Shown: positions 1 to 9,385 of the stretch, one piece after another | How positions within the stretch are numbered: position 1 is the first letter of the stretch | How the letters are laid out: every line of letters begins with the position of its first letter | Assembly: GCF_012922555.1 (NCBI RefSeq) | Contig: NZ_WIPK01000003.1 | Location: 62,001-126,000, forward strand | Length of the DNA stretch: 64,000 bases | Direction of reading: 5' to 3' | DNA from: Paraclostridium dentum | GTDB taxonomy: Bacteria; Bacillota; Clostridia; Peptostreptococcales; Peptostreptococcaceae | The notes under the pieces: model-generated | Seen by the model: the letters and a program-made list of their open reading frames with translations, nothing else | Told to the model about the DNA's origin: nothing | The model's database searches: none | Position numbers and translations under genes: made by a program

Positions 1-84
1 ACATTAAAATTTGGTATATAAGTAATATTATTATAACATAATAGTAATAAATGGATTGAAATGATTAAGAAATAGCTAATGTTG

Positions 85-113
85 TTGAAAATTCAATTAT
101 GTAAATATATAAT
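85..113 (+). promoter_or_regulatory. Putative sigma-A promoter of lon
   Basis: TTGAAA at 85-90 and TATAAT at 108-113 are separated by 17 bp, which is close to the vegetative consensus. It lies 45 bp before the lon start. No HrcA (CIRCE) inverted repeat is seen in the 157 bases upstream of lon. Confidence 0.55.
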
Positions 114-157
114 AAATAAAGTGACGCAATCTAGCATTTGGAAGGAGTGATGTTAGC

Positions 158-2515
158 ATGGATAAAAATTATACTATAATAGAACGTGAATTACCGTTAA
201 TCCCGCTAAGAGGATTGGCTATATTCCCATATATGATACTAAGCTTTGATGTAGGTAGAGAAATTTCTCTAAAGGCATTAGATGAAGCTATGGCTGATGA
301 TGAAATGATATTCTTAACAGCTCAAAAAGATTCATCAATAGATATACCTACAGAAGATGACTATTATCATACGGGTACTATATGTAAAGTGAAACAACTG
401 GTAAAATTACCAGGAGAAGGGGTCAGAGTACTAGTTGAAGGTATATCTAGAGGAACTATAACAGAGTTTGTGCAAGACGAACCATATATAAAAGTTGCTA
501 TAGAAGAAGCTGTTTATGATGTTGAAAGCATAAATGAAGATAAAGAGGTACAAGCAACTGTTAGAAATGTATTTGATGCTTTTGAAGAGTATATAAATAT
601 AAGTAATAGAGTTTCACCAGAAATTCTTATAAATCTAGCTGAAATGGATAATGAAAATAGATTTGTAGATACAATAGCTGCAAATATGTTCTTAAAGCCA
701 GATCAAAAACAAGCAATATTAGATGAATTTGATATTCAAGCTAGACTAGAATTAATTCTAAGAACATTATTAGAAGAAATTGAGTTATTAAAAATAGAGA
801 AGAAAATAGCTTTAAAAGTAAAGAAAAGTATGAACAAAGTTCAAAAAGAATATTATCTTAGAGAACAGTTAAAAGCTATACAAAAAGAATTAGGAGAAGA
901 TGAAGATATAGATTCTGAAACAGATGAATATAGAAAAAAACTTCATAAGATGAAAGCTTCTAAAGAAACTAAAGAAAAGATATCAAAAGAAATAGACAAG
1001 TTCTCTAAAATTTCTCCTATGGCTCCTGATTTAGCTGTAAGTAGAACTTACTTAGATACTATATTCTCATTACCTTGGAATAAAGAAACTAAAGATAAGT
1101 TAGATATAAAAAGAGCTGAAGAAATATTAAATGAAGAACATTATGGATTAGATAAAGTAAAAGAAAGAATAATAGAATATTTAGCAATTAGACAATTATC
1201 AAAGAGTCTAAAAGGGCCTATATTATGTTTAGTTGGACCTCCAGGTGTTGGTAAAACATCTATAGCTAAGTCTATAGCAAATTCACTAGATAGAAAATTC
1301 GTTAGAATTTCTTTAGGTGGAGTTAGGGATGAAGCTGAAATAAGAGGACATAGAAGAACTTATGTAGGAGCTCTTCCAGGAAGAATAGTTAATGGATTAA
1401 AAGAAGCAAAAACTAAAAATCCTGTATTCTTATTAGATGAAATAGATAAGATGTCATCAGACTTTAAAGGAGATCCAGCGGCAGCTATGCTAGAGGTTTT
1501 AGATCCAGAGCAAAACAAAGACTTTGTGGATCACTACTTAGAAGTTCCTTTTGATTTATCTAAAATACTATTTGTTACAACTGCAAATACATTAAGTACT
1601 ATACCAAGACCATTACTTGATAGAATGGAAATAATAGAAATATCAGGTTATATTGAAGAAGAAAAATTAAATATAGCTAAAAAGTATTTATTACCAAAAC
1701 AAATAAAAGAACATGCTTTAAAAGAAGAGTTTATAAAAATAGATGATGAAACTATGCTTGAAATAATAAGTAGCTATACAAGAGAAGCAGGAGTTAGAGG
1801 TTTAGAGAGAACTCTTGGAACAATATGTAGAAAAGCTGCTAGAAAATATGTAGAAGATGAATCTATAGAAGAGATAGTAGTAAACAAAGACAATTTAGAA
1901 GACTACTTAGGAAAACAAAAAGTAAGACATCAAGTTGCAGGTAAAGAGCCAGAGGTTGGAGTTGTTACAGGACTAGCATGGACAGCTGTTGGAGGAGAAA
2001 CTTTAACAACAGAAGTAAATGTGTTAAAAGGAAAAGGTCAGATAGTTTTAACAGGAAAACTAGGAGATGTAATGAAGGAATCTGCTCAAACAGGTATATC
2101 TTATATAAGATCTATAGCAGACAGATTTGATATAAATCCAAACTTCTATAAAGAAAATGATATACACATACATTTACCAGAAGGAGCAGTACCTAAGGAT
2201 GGACCGTCTGCAGGTATAACTATGGCTCTAGGCGTTATATCAGCATTAACTAACATACCAGTTAGAAACAATGTTGCTATGACAGGAGAGATAACTTTAA
2301 GAGGTAGAGTCCTAGCTGTTGGAGGAGTTAAAGAAAAACTTCTTGCAGCACATAGAGCAGGTATAACTAAAGTTTTATTACCGCAAGAGTGTGAAGCAGA
2401 CTTAGATGAAATACCTCAAAAGGTAAAAGATGAAATGGAATTTGTTTTAGTAAGCCATATGGACGAAGTATTAGAACATGCATTATTAAGGAACGGTGAA
2501 AAAAATGAAAATTAG
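158..2515 (+). CDS. lon: ATP-dependent protease La (Lon)
   Basis: Cytosolic AAA+ serine protease that degrades misfolded and regulatory proteins. The 785 residues have the family's usual length and order: an N-terminal substrate-binding LON domain (about 10-205), a coiled-coil linker, an AAA+ module with Walker A GPPGVGKT and Walker B FLLDEIDK, and a C-terminal protease domain. The Ser-Lys dyad is Ser684 in DGPSAG and Lys727 in GGVKEK. GGAAGGAG lies about 10 nt before the ATG. The end overlaps the engB start, and lon-engB adjacency is common in Firmicutes, so the two are probably cotranscribed. No transmembrane segment is seen, which argues for the soluble LonA type. Confidence 0.97.
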   Translation: MDKNYTIIERELPLIPLRGLAIFPYMILSFDVGREISLKALDEAMADDEMIFLTAQKDSSIDIPTEDDYYHTGTICKVKQLVKLPGEGVRVLVEGISRGTITEFVQDEPYIKVAIEEAVYDVESINEDKEVQATVRNVFDAFEEYINISNRVSPEILINLAEMDNENRFVDTIAANMFLKPDQKQAILDEFDIQARLELILRTLLEEIELLKIEKKIALKVKKSMNKVQKEYYLREQLKAIQKELGEDEDIDSETDEYRKKLHKMKASKETKEKISKEIDKFSKISPMAPDLAVSRTYLDTIFSLPWNKETKDKLDIKRAEEILNEEHYGLDKVKERIIEYLAIRQLSKSLKGPILCLVGPPGVGKTSIAKSIANSLDRKFVRISLGGVRDEAEIRGHRRTYVGALPGRIVNGLKEAKTKNPVFLLDEIDKMSSDFKGDPAAAMLEVLDPEQNKDFVDHYLEVPFDLSKILFVTTANTLSTIPRPLLDRMEIIEISGYIEEEKLNIAKKYLLPKQIKEHALKEEFIKIDDETMLEIISSYTREAGVRGLERTLGTICRKAARKYVEDESIEEIVVNKDNLEDYLGKQKVRHQVAGKEPEVGVVTGLAWTAVGGETLTTEVNVLKGKGQIVLTGKLGDVMKESAQTGISYIRSIADRFDINPNFYKENDIHIHLPEGAVPKDGPSAGITMALGVISALTNIPVRNNVAMTGEITLRGRVLAVGGVKEKLLAAHRAGITKVLLPQECEADLDEIPQKVKDEMEFVLVSHMDEVLEHALLRNGEKNEN

Positions 2516-3116
2516 AAGTGCTGAAATTACAATGAGCGCAGTTAACAAAAGTCAATACCCAGCAGAAGGTATACCAGAAATTGCATTAGTTGGAAGATCT
2601 AATGTTGGAAAATCATCAACAGTAAATACTTTATTAAATAGAAGAAATTTTGCAAGAACAAGTCAAACACCAGGAAAGACTAGAACTATAAATTTCTACC
2701 TAATAAATGAAGAGTTTTACTTTGTAGACTTACCAGGATACGGATATGCAAAGCTATCTAAATCTGAAAAAGAAAAATGGGGAGTTATAATGGAAAGATA
2801 TTTACAAGAAAGAGAAGAGCTATGTGCTATTTGCCTACTTGTAGATATAAGACATGAACCTTCAAATGAAGATAAGATGATGTATGACTGGATAAAACAC
2901 TTTGGATATGATTGTGTAATAGTTGCAACTAAAGCAGATAAAATATCTAGAGGACAATATCAAAAACATTTTAATATAATTAGAAAAAAATTAGAGTTAT
3001 CAAAAGAAGATAAAATCTTCCCTATATCTGCACTTAAGAAAACAGGTGTTGAAGAATTATGGGCAGAGGTTATAAAACAATATACACACAAAGGCTATGA
3101 AATAAGAGTTGATTAA
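2505..3116 (+). CDS. engB: Ribosome biogenesis GTPase EngB/YsxC
   Basis: Small GTPase required for late 50S ribosomal subunit assembly. G1 GRSNVGKSS, a G3 region with DLPGYGYAK, and G4 TKAD are all present in a protein of about 203 residues, the normal size. An in-frame GTG at 2496 would add three residues, but AAGGAA at 2488-2493 sits only 2 nt from it and 11 nt from the ATG at 2505, so the ATG is chosen. The start lies inside the last codons of lon, giving an 11-nt overlap and probable translational coupling. A terminator follows directly. Confidence 0.95.
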   Translation: MKIRSAEITMSAVNKSQYPAEGIPEIALVGRSNVGKSSTVNTLLNRRNFARTSQTPGKTRTINFYLINEEFYFVDLPGYGYAKLSKSEKEKWGVIMERYLQEREELCAICLLVDIRHEPSNEDKMMYDWIKHFGYDCVIVATKADKISRGQYQKHFNIIRKKLELSKEDKIFPISALKKTGVEELWAEVIKQYTHKGYEIRVD

Positions 3117-3121
3117 TTTAA

Positions 3122-3155
3122 AGCAACTAAACTCATTGAGTTTAGTTGCTTTTTT
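3122..3155 (+). terminator. Rho-independent terminator after lon-engB
   Basis: A 14-bp perfect inverted repeat (AGCAACTAAACTCA and its complement, one base between the arms) is followed by a run of six T. The tip must open to form a loop. Confidence 0.9.
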
Positions 3156-3334
3156 ATATTTAAAAAACTTTTTTAAGTATTTTACTAAGTTCTGGCTAAG
3201 CATGATGCCTGCTACATACAGACATTTAAATGAAATGTATTTTTATGTTAATAAATTTTTGGACAAACACAAATAATATAGAAGTTTAATAATTTAATAA
3301 AGGTAATAAATTTTTATTTGGAGGGAAGTTTACA

Positions 3335-4411
3335 ATGGATGGTAAAGTAAGAAAAATGTTTCCAGGTGGAAATACATCAAAAGGATTTAAATCATTTTTT
3401 GATTATACAATTCCCAAAGATGTAAACAGAATCTTTTGTATGAAGGGAGGACCTGGAGTAGGGAAATCATCATTAATGAAAAAAGTTGCACAAGATATGA
3501 TTTCTAAAGGATACGATGTAGACTTATACCCATGTTCTTCTGATCCAGATTCATTAGATGTTATAGTTATAAAAAAATTAGGTGTTGTTATGCTAGATGC
3601 AACAGCTCCTCATATTGTAGATCCTAAAAATCCAGGAGCTATAGATGAAATTTTAGATTTAGGAAGATATTGGGATAGAAAAGCTATTGAATTGAATAAA
3701 AAAGACTCGATTGAGTGTAATAAAGAGGTAAGTAGATTCTTCCAAGTTGGATTTAAATATTTTGAAGCAGCGGCTCCGATAGCTTATGAAATACAATCTA
3801 AAAATGTAGATTGTATGGACTTTGGAAAAGTAAACTTGTTAACTGCAAATTTACTTCAATCAATATTTGAAAATGTAATTCCTAATGGTGAATATAAAGA
3901 ACAAATACACTTATTTGGAAGTGCATTATCTCCTTTAGGTCATGTAGAATATACAGATACGATTCTGAAAGATGTAAATAAAATTTACTACCTAGAAGGA
4001 GATTTAGGTACGGGAAAATCAACTTTACTAAATAAAGTTGCAAATAAAGCTACAGAAAATGGTTTAGAGGTAGAAACATTCCATGCTCCACTATTACCAG
4101 AAAAAATAGAAACTATTTTAATTAAAGATTTAAACTTAGCTATAACAACTAGTAAATTATTTAAAGATAAAAACTTAGAAACTTTTGATTTAAATAGTTA
4201 TATGGATACTAAAAAACATGATAAGTATGAAGATGAGCTAAGTTATAGTAATAAAGTTTTAAATGATTTAGTTGAATATGGATTGTTAAATATTAAAAGA
4301 GCAAAACAACAACATGACTTATTAGAAGAGTACTATGTTCCTAATATGAATTTCTCAGAAGTAAATAAATTAAAAGATATAATAATAGATAGAATTTTAG
4401 AATATAAATAA
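3335..4411 (+). CDS. Tandem P-loop ATPase of unknown role
   Basis: The 358 residues contain two Walker A motifs about 184 residues apart: GGPGVGKS at 38-45 and GDLGTGKS at 222-229, each opening a similar block (NRIFCMKG... and NKIYYLEG...). The protein therefore looks like an internal duplication of one nucleotide-binding domain. Similar double-P-loop proteins are widespread in clostridia as an uncharacterized family; I know of no established function. There is no membrane segment or signal peptide. GGAGGGAAG lies about 7 nt before the ATG. The gene stands alone: a terminator precedes it by 180 bp and another follows at once. Confidence 0.8.
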   Translation: MDGKVRKMFPGGNTSKGFKSFFDYTIPKDVNRIFCMKGGPGVGKSSLMKKVAQDMISKGYDVDLYPCSSDPDSLDVIVIKKLGVVMLDATAPHIVDPKNPGAIDEILDLGRYWDRKAIELNKKDSIECNKEVSRFFQVGFKYFEAAAPIAYEIQSKNVDCMDFGKVNLLTANLLQSIFENVIPNGEYKEQIHLFGSALSPLGHVEYTDTILKDVNKIYYLEGDLGTGKSTLLNKVANKATENGLEVETFHAPLLPEKIETILIKDLNLAITTSKLFKDKNLETFDLNSYMDTKKHDKYEDELSYSNKVLNDLVEYGLLNIKRAKQQHDLLEEYYVPNMNFSEVNKLKDIIIDRILEYK

Positions 4412-4420
4412 GATAAAAAG

Positions 4421-4445
4421 AGAGCCTTATCAGGCTCTTTTTTTA
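4421..4445 (+). terminator. Rho-independent terminator
   Basis: AGAGCC-ttatca-GGCTCT hairpin followed by T7, 9 nt after the stop of the tandem P-loop ATPase gene. It separates that gene from the pilus operon. Confidence 0.9.
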
Positions 4446-4534
4446 TGCTTAAGTTAATTATTTATATAATTTTATTTATACAAATAGAAGTATTTGAATG
4501 TATGAATAAATCCTATATGTTAATAATTGTAGGT

Positions 4535-4585
4535 AAAGTTAGTATATAGATTACTGGAATGCTTAATAGTCTATATACTAACTTT
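4535..4585 (+). promoter_or_regulatory. Large hairpin in the leader of the pilus operon
   Basis: A perfect 16-bp inverted repeat (AAAGTTAGTATATAGA at 4535-4550, complement at 4570-4585) encloses a 19-nt loop and ends about 20 nt before the pilB Shine-Dalgarno. No T-run follows, so it is not a simple terminator. It could be a leader RNA element or a protein operator. I do not recognise it as a c-di-GMP riboswitch. Confidence 0.55.
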
Positions 4586-4621
4586 AAAATAATATAAATA
4601 AGTGAAAGGAGAATGAGATAA

Positions 4622-6040
4622 ATTTTAGTATTAGATAAAAAAGCTCCATCTACAATAAGAAAAAATTTAGCTATAAAGTATAATGCAATACCGATTGAAA
4701 TAAGAGAAAATGATTTAGTAGTAGCTATAAACAAAGAAAACATTTATGCATTACAAGATTTTAGATTGGCAACTAGAAAAAATATAGTTTTTAAATTAGA
4801 AGATGAATTGAAAATAAAAGAAGCTATAAAAGTATATTATTCAGATTGTGATATAAATAATGATGACTATTACCAAAATGTATTAAATGATATGCTATGC
4901 AAAGCATTAAATTTTAATTCAAGTGACATACATATAGAACCATTTGAGGATAATCTAAAAATTAGGATGAGAATAGATGGAAACTTAAAAGAGATTTATA
5001 ACTACTCGAAAGACATGCATATGCAATTAGTTACAGTTATAAAATTAATTGCAGGATTAGATATAGCTGAAAAAAGATTACCTCAAGATGGGCGTATAGA
5101 CAAAAAAATTAATAAAAATATATTAGATCTTAGATTATCTACTATACCTACTGTGCATGGAGAAAAAGTAGTTATTCGAATATTAAATAGAAATAAATTT
5201 CTAAAGAATAAATCAGAAATTGGATTTTCAAATATTGCTGTAAATAAAATTAGAAATATAGTTAATAGGATGAGCGGTATATTGCTTATAACAGGGCCTA
5301 CTGGAAGCGGTAAAACAACAACTTTATATTCAATATTAAATGATTTTAAATTTATTGATAAAAATATAGTAACAATAGAAGATCCAGTTGAGTACAAGAT
5401 AGAAGGTATAAATCAGACTCAGGTAAATACAAAAATAGGATTAACTTTTTCAAAAGGATTAAGGTCGATATTAAGACAAGATCCAGATGTAATAATGGTA
5501 GGAGAGATAAGAGATAAAGAAACTGCTCAAATAGCTATTAGAGCTGCTTCTACAGGCCACTTAGTAATAAGTACCATGCATACTAATAATGCGATTGAGT
5601 CAATAAATAGATTGATGGATATGGGTATACCGAGGTATTTAATTGCATCAACATTAAACGGTATAATATCTCAAAAATTAATAAGGCGTGTATGTAAAAA
5701 TTGCAGTTATGAAGAAACTATAGAAACAAATATATCTAAATATCTAAAATTACATAAGGATATAAAAGTTAAAAAGGCTAAGGGGTGTAGAGATTGCAAT
5801 GATACTGGATATAAAGGAAGAGTAGCATTGTATGAAATAGTAGAAGTGGATAAAGATATTAGAAGAGCGATAATGAGTCAAGAGAACATAGAAGATATTT
5901 ATAATACTGCTAGATTAAATAATATGATTACATTTTTAGATAGTTGCTCATATTTAATTAATGAAAACATAACAACAATAGAAGAAATTATAAGTGCTAG
6001 AGCTATATTAAATAGAGGTGAAGCAAATGTCTCTATATGA
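4622..6040 (+). CDS. pilB: Type IV pilus assembly ATPase PilB (non-ATG start)
   Basis: GspE/PilB-family ATPase that powers pilin polymerization at the cytoplasmic face. Seen: Walker A GPTGSGKT, Asp box and Walker B with DPDVIMVGEIRD, and a zinc-binding four-cysteine module (CKNC ... CRDC) near the C-terminus. Homology-like sequence (LVLDKKAPSTIRKNL) continues upstream of the first in-frame ATG-like position at 4766, back to a TAA at 4619-4621. The only ATG in that frame (4613) is followed two codons later by that TAA. The likely start is therefore ATT at 4622, 10 nt after the AAAGGAG at 4605-4611. The alternative is a recent N-terminal nonsense change. The gene overlaps pilC. Confidence 0.85.
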   Translation: MLVLDKKAPSTIRKNLAIKYNAIPIEIRENDLVVAINKENIYALQDFRLATRKNIVFKLEDELKIKEAIKVYYSDCDINNDDYYQNVLNDMLCKALNFNSSDIHIEPFEDNLKIRMRIDGNLKEIYNYSKDMHMQLVTVIKLIAGLDIAEKRLPQDGRIDKKINKNILDLRLSTIPTVHGEKVVIRILNRNKFLKNKSEIGFSNIAVNKIRNIVNRMSGILLITGPTGSGKTTTLYSILNDFKFIDKNIVTIEDPVEYKIEGINQTQVNTKIGLTFSKGLRSILRQDPDVIMVGEIRDKETAQIAIRAASTGHLVISTMHTNNAIESINRLMDMGIPRYLIASTLNGIISQKLIRRVCKNCSYEETIETNISKYLKLHKDIKVKKAKGCRDCNDTGYKGRVALYEIVEVDKDIRRAIMSQENIEDIYNTARLNNMITFLDSCSYLINENITTIEEIISARAILNRGEANVSI

Positions 6041-7211
6041 GTGTATAGTATATGATGAGCAGGGAAACAGATCAAGGAAAAAATTAAGTTTTGATTCAGA
6101 AAAAGAATTAAAAGTATATGCAATAGAAAAAAACTTAAAAATAGCAAATATAAAATTGATAAAAAATAAAAATAATAAAAGTTTAAGAGACAAAGATCTA
6201 TCTGTTTTATGTAATCAATTAGGGATGTTGATTTCATCTGGATGTGAAATTACACACTCTCTAAATACAATTCAATTAAATTGCAGTAAAAAATTAAAAC
6301 CAATTCTAAAAAGCATAAATTATAATCTTCAAAAAGGAAATCCTATATCATTGTCATTTAAAAATTCAGCTAAGTTTTCCAAGTTTTTTATAAATATGGT
6401 TAAAGCAGGCGAAGTAAGTGGTAAATTAGATGAAATCTTAATGAATCTATCTGATTATTATAAAAAAGAATATGAATTTAAAAGAAAACTAATCTTGGCT
6501 ATGGTATATCCTATAGCATTAATTCTTACATGTATATGTGTAATTTTATTTACATTAATATATACTGTCCCTAAATTTCAACAATCATTTATTGGAAGTG
6601 AAAGTAACTTGCCTCTAACTACTAAGATTTTAATAAATTTTTCTATGAACTTAAGAAATCATTATAAAATAATTTTTTTAATAGTAGGTGCTATTATAGG
6701 ACTTCTAATTTACATGTTTAAAAAAGAATATAAAGTTAGGATGTATTTTGATAAGAAATTATTTGAATTTAAATTAACTAGAAATATTATTCAAACCATA
6801 GAAGTAAATAAATTCATAAGGTGTATATACATATTGATAAGTAGTGGAGTACAAATTACAAAGGCCCTAGATATATCTTGTGATGTAATAAGTAACAAAT
6901 ATATGTCACAGAAATTAAATATATCAAAAAGCTTAATTCAAAAAGGAAACAGCATAGCATTCTCATTAGATAAGTCACAAGTATTTCCTAAAATAGTGAT
7001 ATCTATGATAGAAGTAGGTGAAGAAACAGGTAAAATGGAACATTGCCTACGAAATATAAATACAAATTATGAAAATAATTTAGACAATTTAACTAGTAAA
7101 ATAATTAAACTAATAGAGCCTATCATTGTTTTAGTTTTAGGATTAGTTATAGGAACTTTACTAGTTTTTATAATGACGCCTGTATTTGATGCAGTAACTT
7201 CATTTGAATAA
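6027..7211 (+). CDS. pilC: Type IV pilus inner-membrane platform protein PilC
   Basis: GspF/PilC-family polytopic protein that anchors PilB and the growing pilus. About 394 residues with two repeated T2SF domains (about 60-180 and 260-385) and hydrophobic segments near 160-185, 210-230 and 365-390, the usual topology. The repeated signature is visible as MVKAGEVSGKLDE and MIEVGEETGKMEH. A GTG at 6018 would also be in frame, but AGAGGTG at 6014-6020 fits the ATG at 6027. The start overlaps the 3' end of pilB by 14 nt, so the two are coupled. Confidence 0.93.
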   Translation: MSLYECIVYDEQGNRSRKKLSFDSEKELKVYAIEKNLKIANIKLIKNKNNKSLRDKDLSVLCNQLGMLISSGCEITHSLNTIQLNCSKKLKPILKSINYNLQKGNPISLSFKNSAKFSKFFINMVKAGEVSGKLDEILMNLSDYYKKEYEFKRKLILAMVYPIALILTCICVILFTLIYTVPKFQQSFIGSESNLPLTTKILINFSMNLRNHYKIIFLIVGAIIGLLIYMFKKEYKVRMYFDKKLFEFKLTRNIIQTIEVNKFIRCIYILISSGVQITKALDISCDVISNKYMSQKLNISKSLIQKGNSIAFSLDKSQVFPKIVISMIEVGEETGKMEHCLRNINTNYENNLDNLTSKIIKLIEPIIVLVLGLVIGTLLVFIMTPVFDAVTSFE

Positions 7212-7234
7212 AAATAAATAAAAGGAGAAGTAAA

Positions 7235-7609
7235 ATGAAAATAGATAAGAAGATAATTATGAAAAAAAGAAGAGGGTTCACATTAATAGAACTTGTAATT
7301 GTAGTTGCAATACTTGGAGTACTATCAAGCATTGCATTAGTCAAGTTTGGTGATGTTGAAAAAAATAGTAAGATAAACGCAGATTACGTTACGGCTAACA
7401 ATATAGCTACAGCTGCGAAATTAGCAATAAATAGTGATCCATCTATATCAGAAGTTAGTATAGATTATTTAGTTGAAAATAATTATTTAGAAGGTAAGCC
7501 TAAGGTTCAAAGTCAAAAAGATAAAAACTTTGAAGTATATACAGAAAATGAAGATATAAAGGTGAAAGTAGACGGACAAACTTTTTATCCTAAAAATGAA
7601 CAAGAATAA
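7235..7609 (+). CDS. Type IV prepilin (major-pilin-like)
   Basis: A 124-residue prepilin. The leader ends in KKRRG and is followed by FTLIELVIVVAILGVLSSIA, the class III signal: cleavage after Gly14 and N-methylation of Phe15, with the conserved Glu at +5 (Glu19). The hydrophobic helix runs from about 15 to 38; the rest is a small soluble headgroup rich in Lys, Asp and Glu without a disulfide pair. AAAGGAG lies 10 nt before the ATG. It is the only pilin gene in the cluster, so it presumably forms the fibre. The prepilin peptidase must be encoded elsewhere. Confidence 0.93.
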   Translation: MKIDKKIIMKKRRGFTLIELVIVVAILGVLSSIALVKFGDVEKNSKINADYVTANNIATAAKLAINSDPSISEVSIDYLVENNYLEGKPKVQSQKDKNFEVYTENEDIKVKVDGQTFYPKNEQE

Positions 7610-7621
7610 ATTATAGAGGTG

Positions 7622-8431
7622 ATGAAAATAAAAACATTAACTTTAGAGATAAAAGAAAATACAATTAAAATGCTTGTTATAGAAAAGTATTTTGGCTATG
7701 TTAAATTTATAAATATGAAAACTTTTGAGTTTGACCAAATAGATCAAAATGGATTGATTTTAGATATTAACAAGTTAAGTAAAATAATAAAAAATGAATT
7801 AAATAATTTTAAAATACCATGTAGAAGAATATCTTTTGCGGTTCAAAATGAAAGTATAGTAAATAGGAATGTTAAAGTAATAAACACTGGGTACAAGAGT
7901 GATATAAAGGGGCTTATAGCATATGAGCTAAGTGAATACTTGCCTATAAATATTAAAGATTATATATTAAAGTACAACATATTAAAGCAAGAAGAAGATT
8001 ACCTAGATGTACAGGCTATACTTATGCCAATATCCATTATAAAAAGTTATAGAGAATTAGCTAAATCATTAAAATTCAAACCTATAAGCTTAAGTGTTAA
8101 TTTTGATATATTAAATAAACTTATATATAACGAAGATATTGAAATAGAAGGAGAAAATAATTTAATTTTAGATATGGGGAGACAATACACCAATGTGAAT
8201 TTAATAAAAAATAAACTTATTATAAATTCATACACATTAAATAATATGGATGTATATGACTTTTTGAATAATGAAATTGAAAATAATTATGGGAAAATAT
8301 ATTACTATGGCTTTCAAAACTGTGAACTTATAAAAAATTTAAATACAAAATTTAAGCTAAATAAACTTTTTTTAAAAGATGCAAAACAAGATGAATTAAA
8401 TAATTTTATTAATAATATAGGATTGATATAG
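7622..8431 (+). CDS. PilM-like actin-fold pilus assembly protein
   Basis: A 270-residue protein between a pilin and two small membrane proteins, the position of PilM in type IV pilus operons. Features consistent with the actin-like ATPase fold are the N-terminal strand pair (MKIKTLTLEIKENTIKMLVI) and LDMGRQYTNVNLIKNK around 185-200, resembling a phosphate-2 loop. The family is inferred from context plus these features; divergence from well-studied PilM is large. GTG at 7619 and ATG at 7622 are adjacent possible starts; AGAGG lies just upstream, unusually close to both. Confidence 0.75.
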   Translation: MKIKTLTLEIKENTIKMLVIEKYFGYVKFINMKTFEFDQIDQNGLILDINKLSKIIKNELNNFKIPCRRISFAVQNESIVNRNVKVINTGYKSDIKGLIAYELSEYLPINIKDYILKYNILKQEEDYLDVQAILMPISIIKSYRELAKSLKFKPISLSVNFDILNKLIYNEDIEIEGENNLILDMGRQYTNVNLIKNKLIINSYTLNNMDVYDFLNNEIENNYGKIYYYGFQNCELIKNLNTKFKLNKLFLKDAKQDELNNFINNIGLI

Positions 8432-8433
8432 TT

Positions 8434-8880
8434 ATGAAAAATGAAAAAATATTAAACTTTTTTTACGAAAATGAGAAATTTTATAATAAGGAAATAGATA
8501 AAGAAAAATTAATACTAATTGGCATTATAGTATTTACAATTGTAATTAATTTAAATAAATTTTATAAAATTCAAAAGTTAGAAGAAAACGTGACAGAAAG
8601 AAAATCTGTTTTAAACTGTATTGAACAAAGCAAAGAAACTCCAAATATAAAACAAACCACATCAAAGCTATCTAGTATACTTAATTTAATGGATGCTAGC
8701 GAATTAAAAAGTGTAGAAATGAAAAATAAAAAATTAAAACTTAAAGGTGAAACCAATGACTTTGAAAAAATAAAAAATTACTTAGATATAGTTAAGAAAA
8801 TAGAAAATACAAAAGAAGCTAATATCGATTTTATAAATAACAATGAAAACATATATGAATTTGAAATAAGTAGTTTTTAG
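8434..8880 (+). CDS. PilN-like pilus assembly membrane protein
   Basis: A 148-residue protein with a short cytoplasmic N-terminus (about 25 residues), one transmembrane helix (about 26-42, LILIGIIVFTIVINL), then a coiled-coil-prone stretch and a small alpha/beta domain. That architecture, and a position 2 nt after the PilM-like gene and before a second bitopic protein, match PilN. In known systems the PilN cytoplasmic tail binds PilM. The sequence itself is too divergent to name with certainty. Confidence 0.68.
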   Translation: MKNEKILNFFYENEKFYNKEIDKEKLILIGIIVFTIVINLNKFYKIQKLEENVTERKSVLNCIEQSKETPNIKQTTSKLSSILNLMDASELKSVEMKNKKLKLKGETNDFEKIKNYLDIVKKIENTKEANIDFINNNENIYEFEISSF

Positions 8881-8889
8881 GAGTTAATA

Positions 8890-9312
8890 ATGAAAATAAA
8901 TAAAAATAAAATAAATATAAGTGTTTTTTTAGTATTATTCTTAGTCTGTAACTTTAATTTTGTATATTTAAAATTAGATAAAAAAGAGAAATTGTTATCT
9001 AATCAAATTAAGGTTATAAAAAAGTTAGAAAATGAAAAAGAAGAAAAATTAAAAAATAGATATAGGGAAGATGTAGTCATAAGTATGCAGAAACAATTTA
9101 AAGATATAGCTACAATAAAATATATCAAAACAGATTTAAATAGTAATAATGAAATAGAGCTAGAAGGTGAGATAAATGGAGATAGAAATTTAATGTATAA
9201 AAGTATTGAAAGCATAAATAAATCAAAGAAAAAAATAAGTGTAGATAGTATAAATATAACAAAAATGGATGAAAATATTATAGATTGCAAATTTAAAGTG
9301 AAAGTGATATAA
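8890..9312 (+). CDS. PilO-like pilus assembly membrane protein
   Basis: A 140-residue bitopic protein with one hydrophobic helix near residues 9-27, a charged coiled coil (about 30-65) and a small C-terminal alpha/beta domain, the layout of PilO. It follows the PilN-like gene by 9 nt and has AGGAG just upstream. PilN and PilO normally form a heterodimer linking platform and envelope. Assignment rests on architecture and gene order. Confidence 0.62.
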   Translation: MKINKNKINISVFLVLFLVCNFNFVYLKLDKKEKLLSNQIKVIKKLENEKEEKLKNRYREDVVISMQKQFKDIATIKYIKTDLNSNNEIELEGEINGDRNLMYKSIESINKSKKKISVDSINITKMDENIIDCKFKVKVI

Positions 9313-9385
9313 AAGGTTTTCCTATGTTTTATGTAGAATAACTTAATATATAAGAATATTCTACAAATTCTTAAGGGGGACTCCA

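Noticed and set aside
4446-4612. c-di-GMP riboswitch before pilB
   Set aside because: Neither class I nor class II core sequences are recognisable; only the long hairpin is present.
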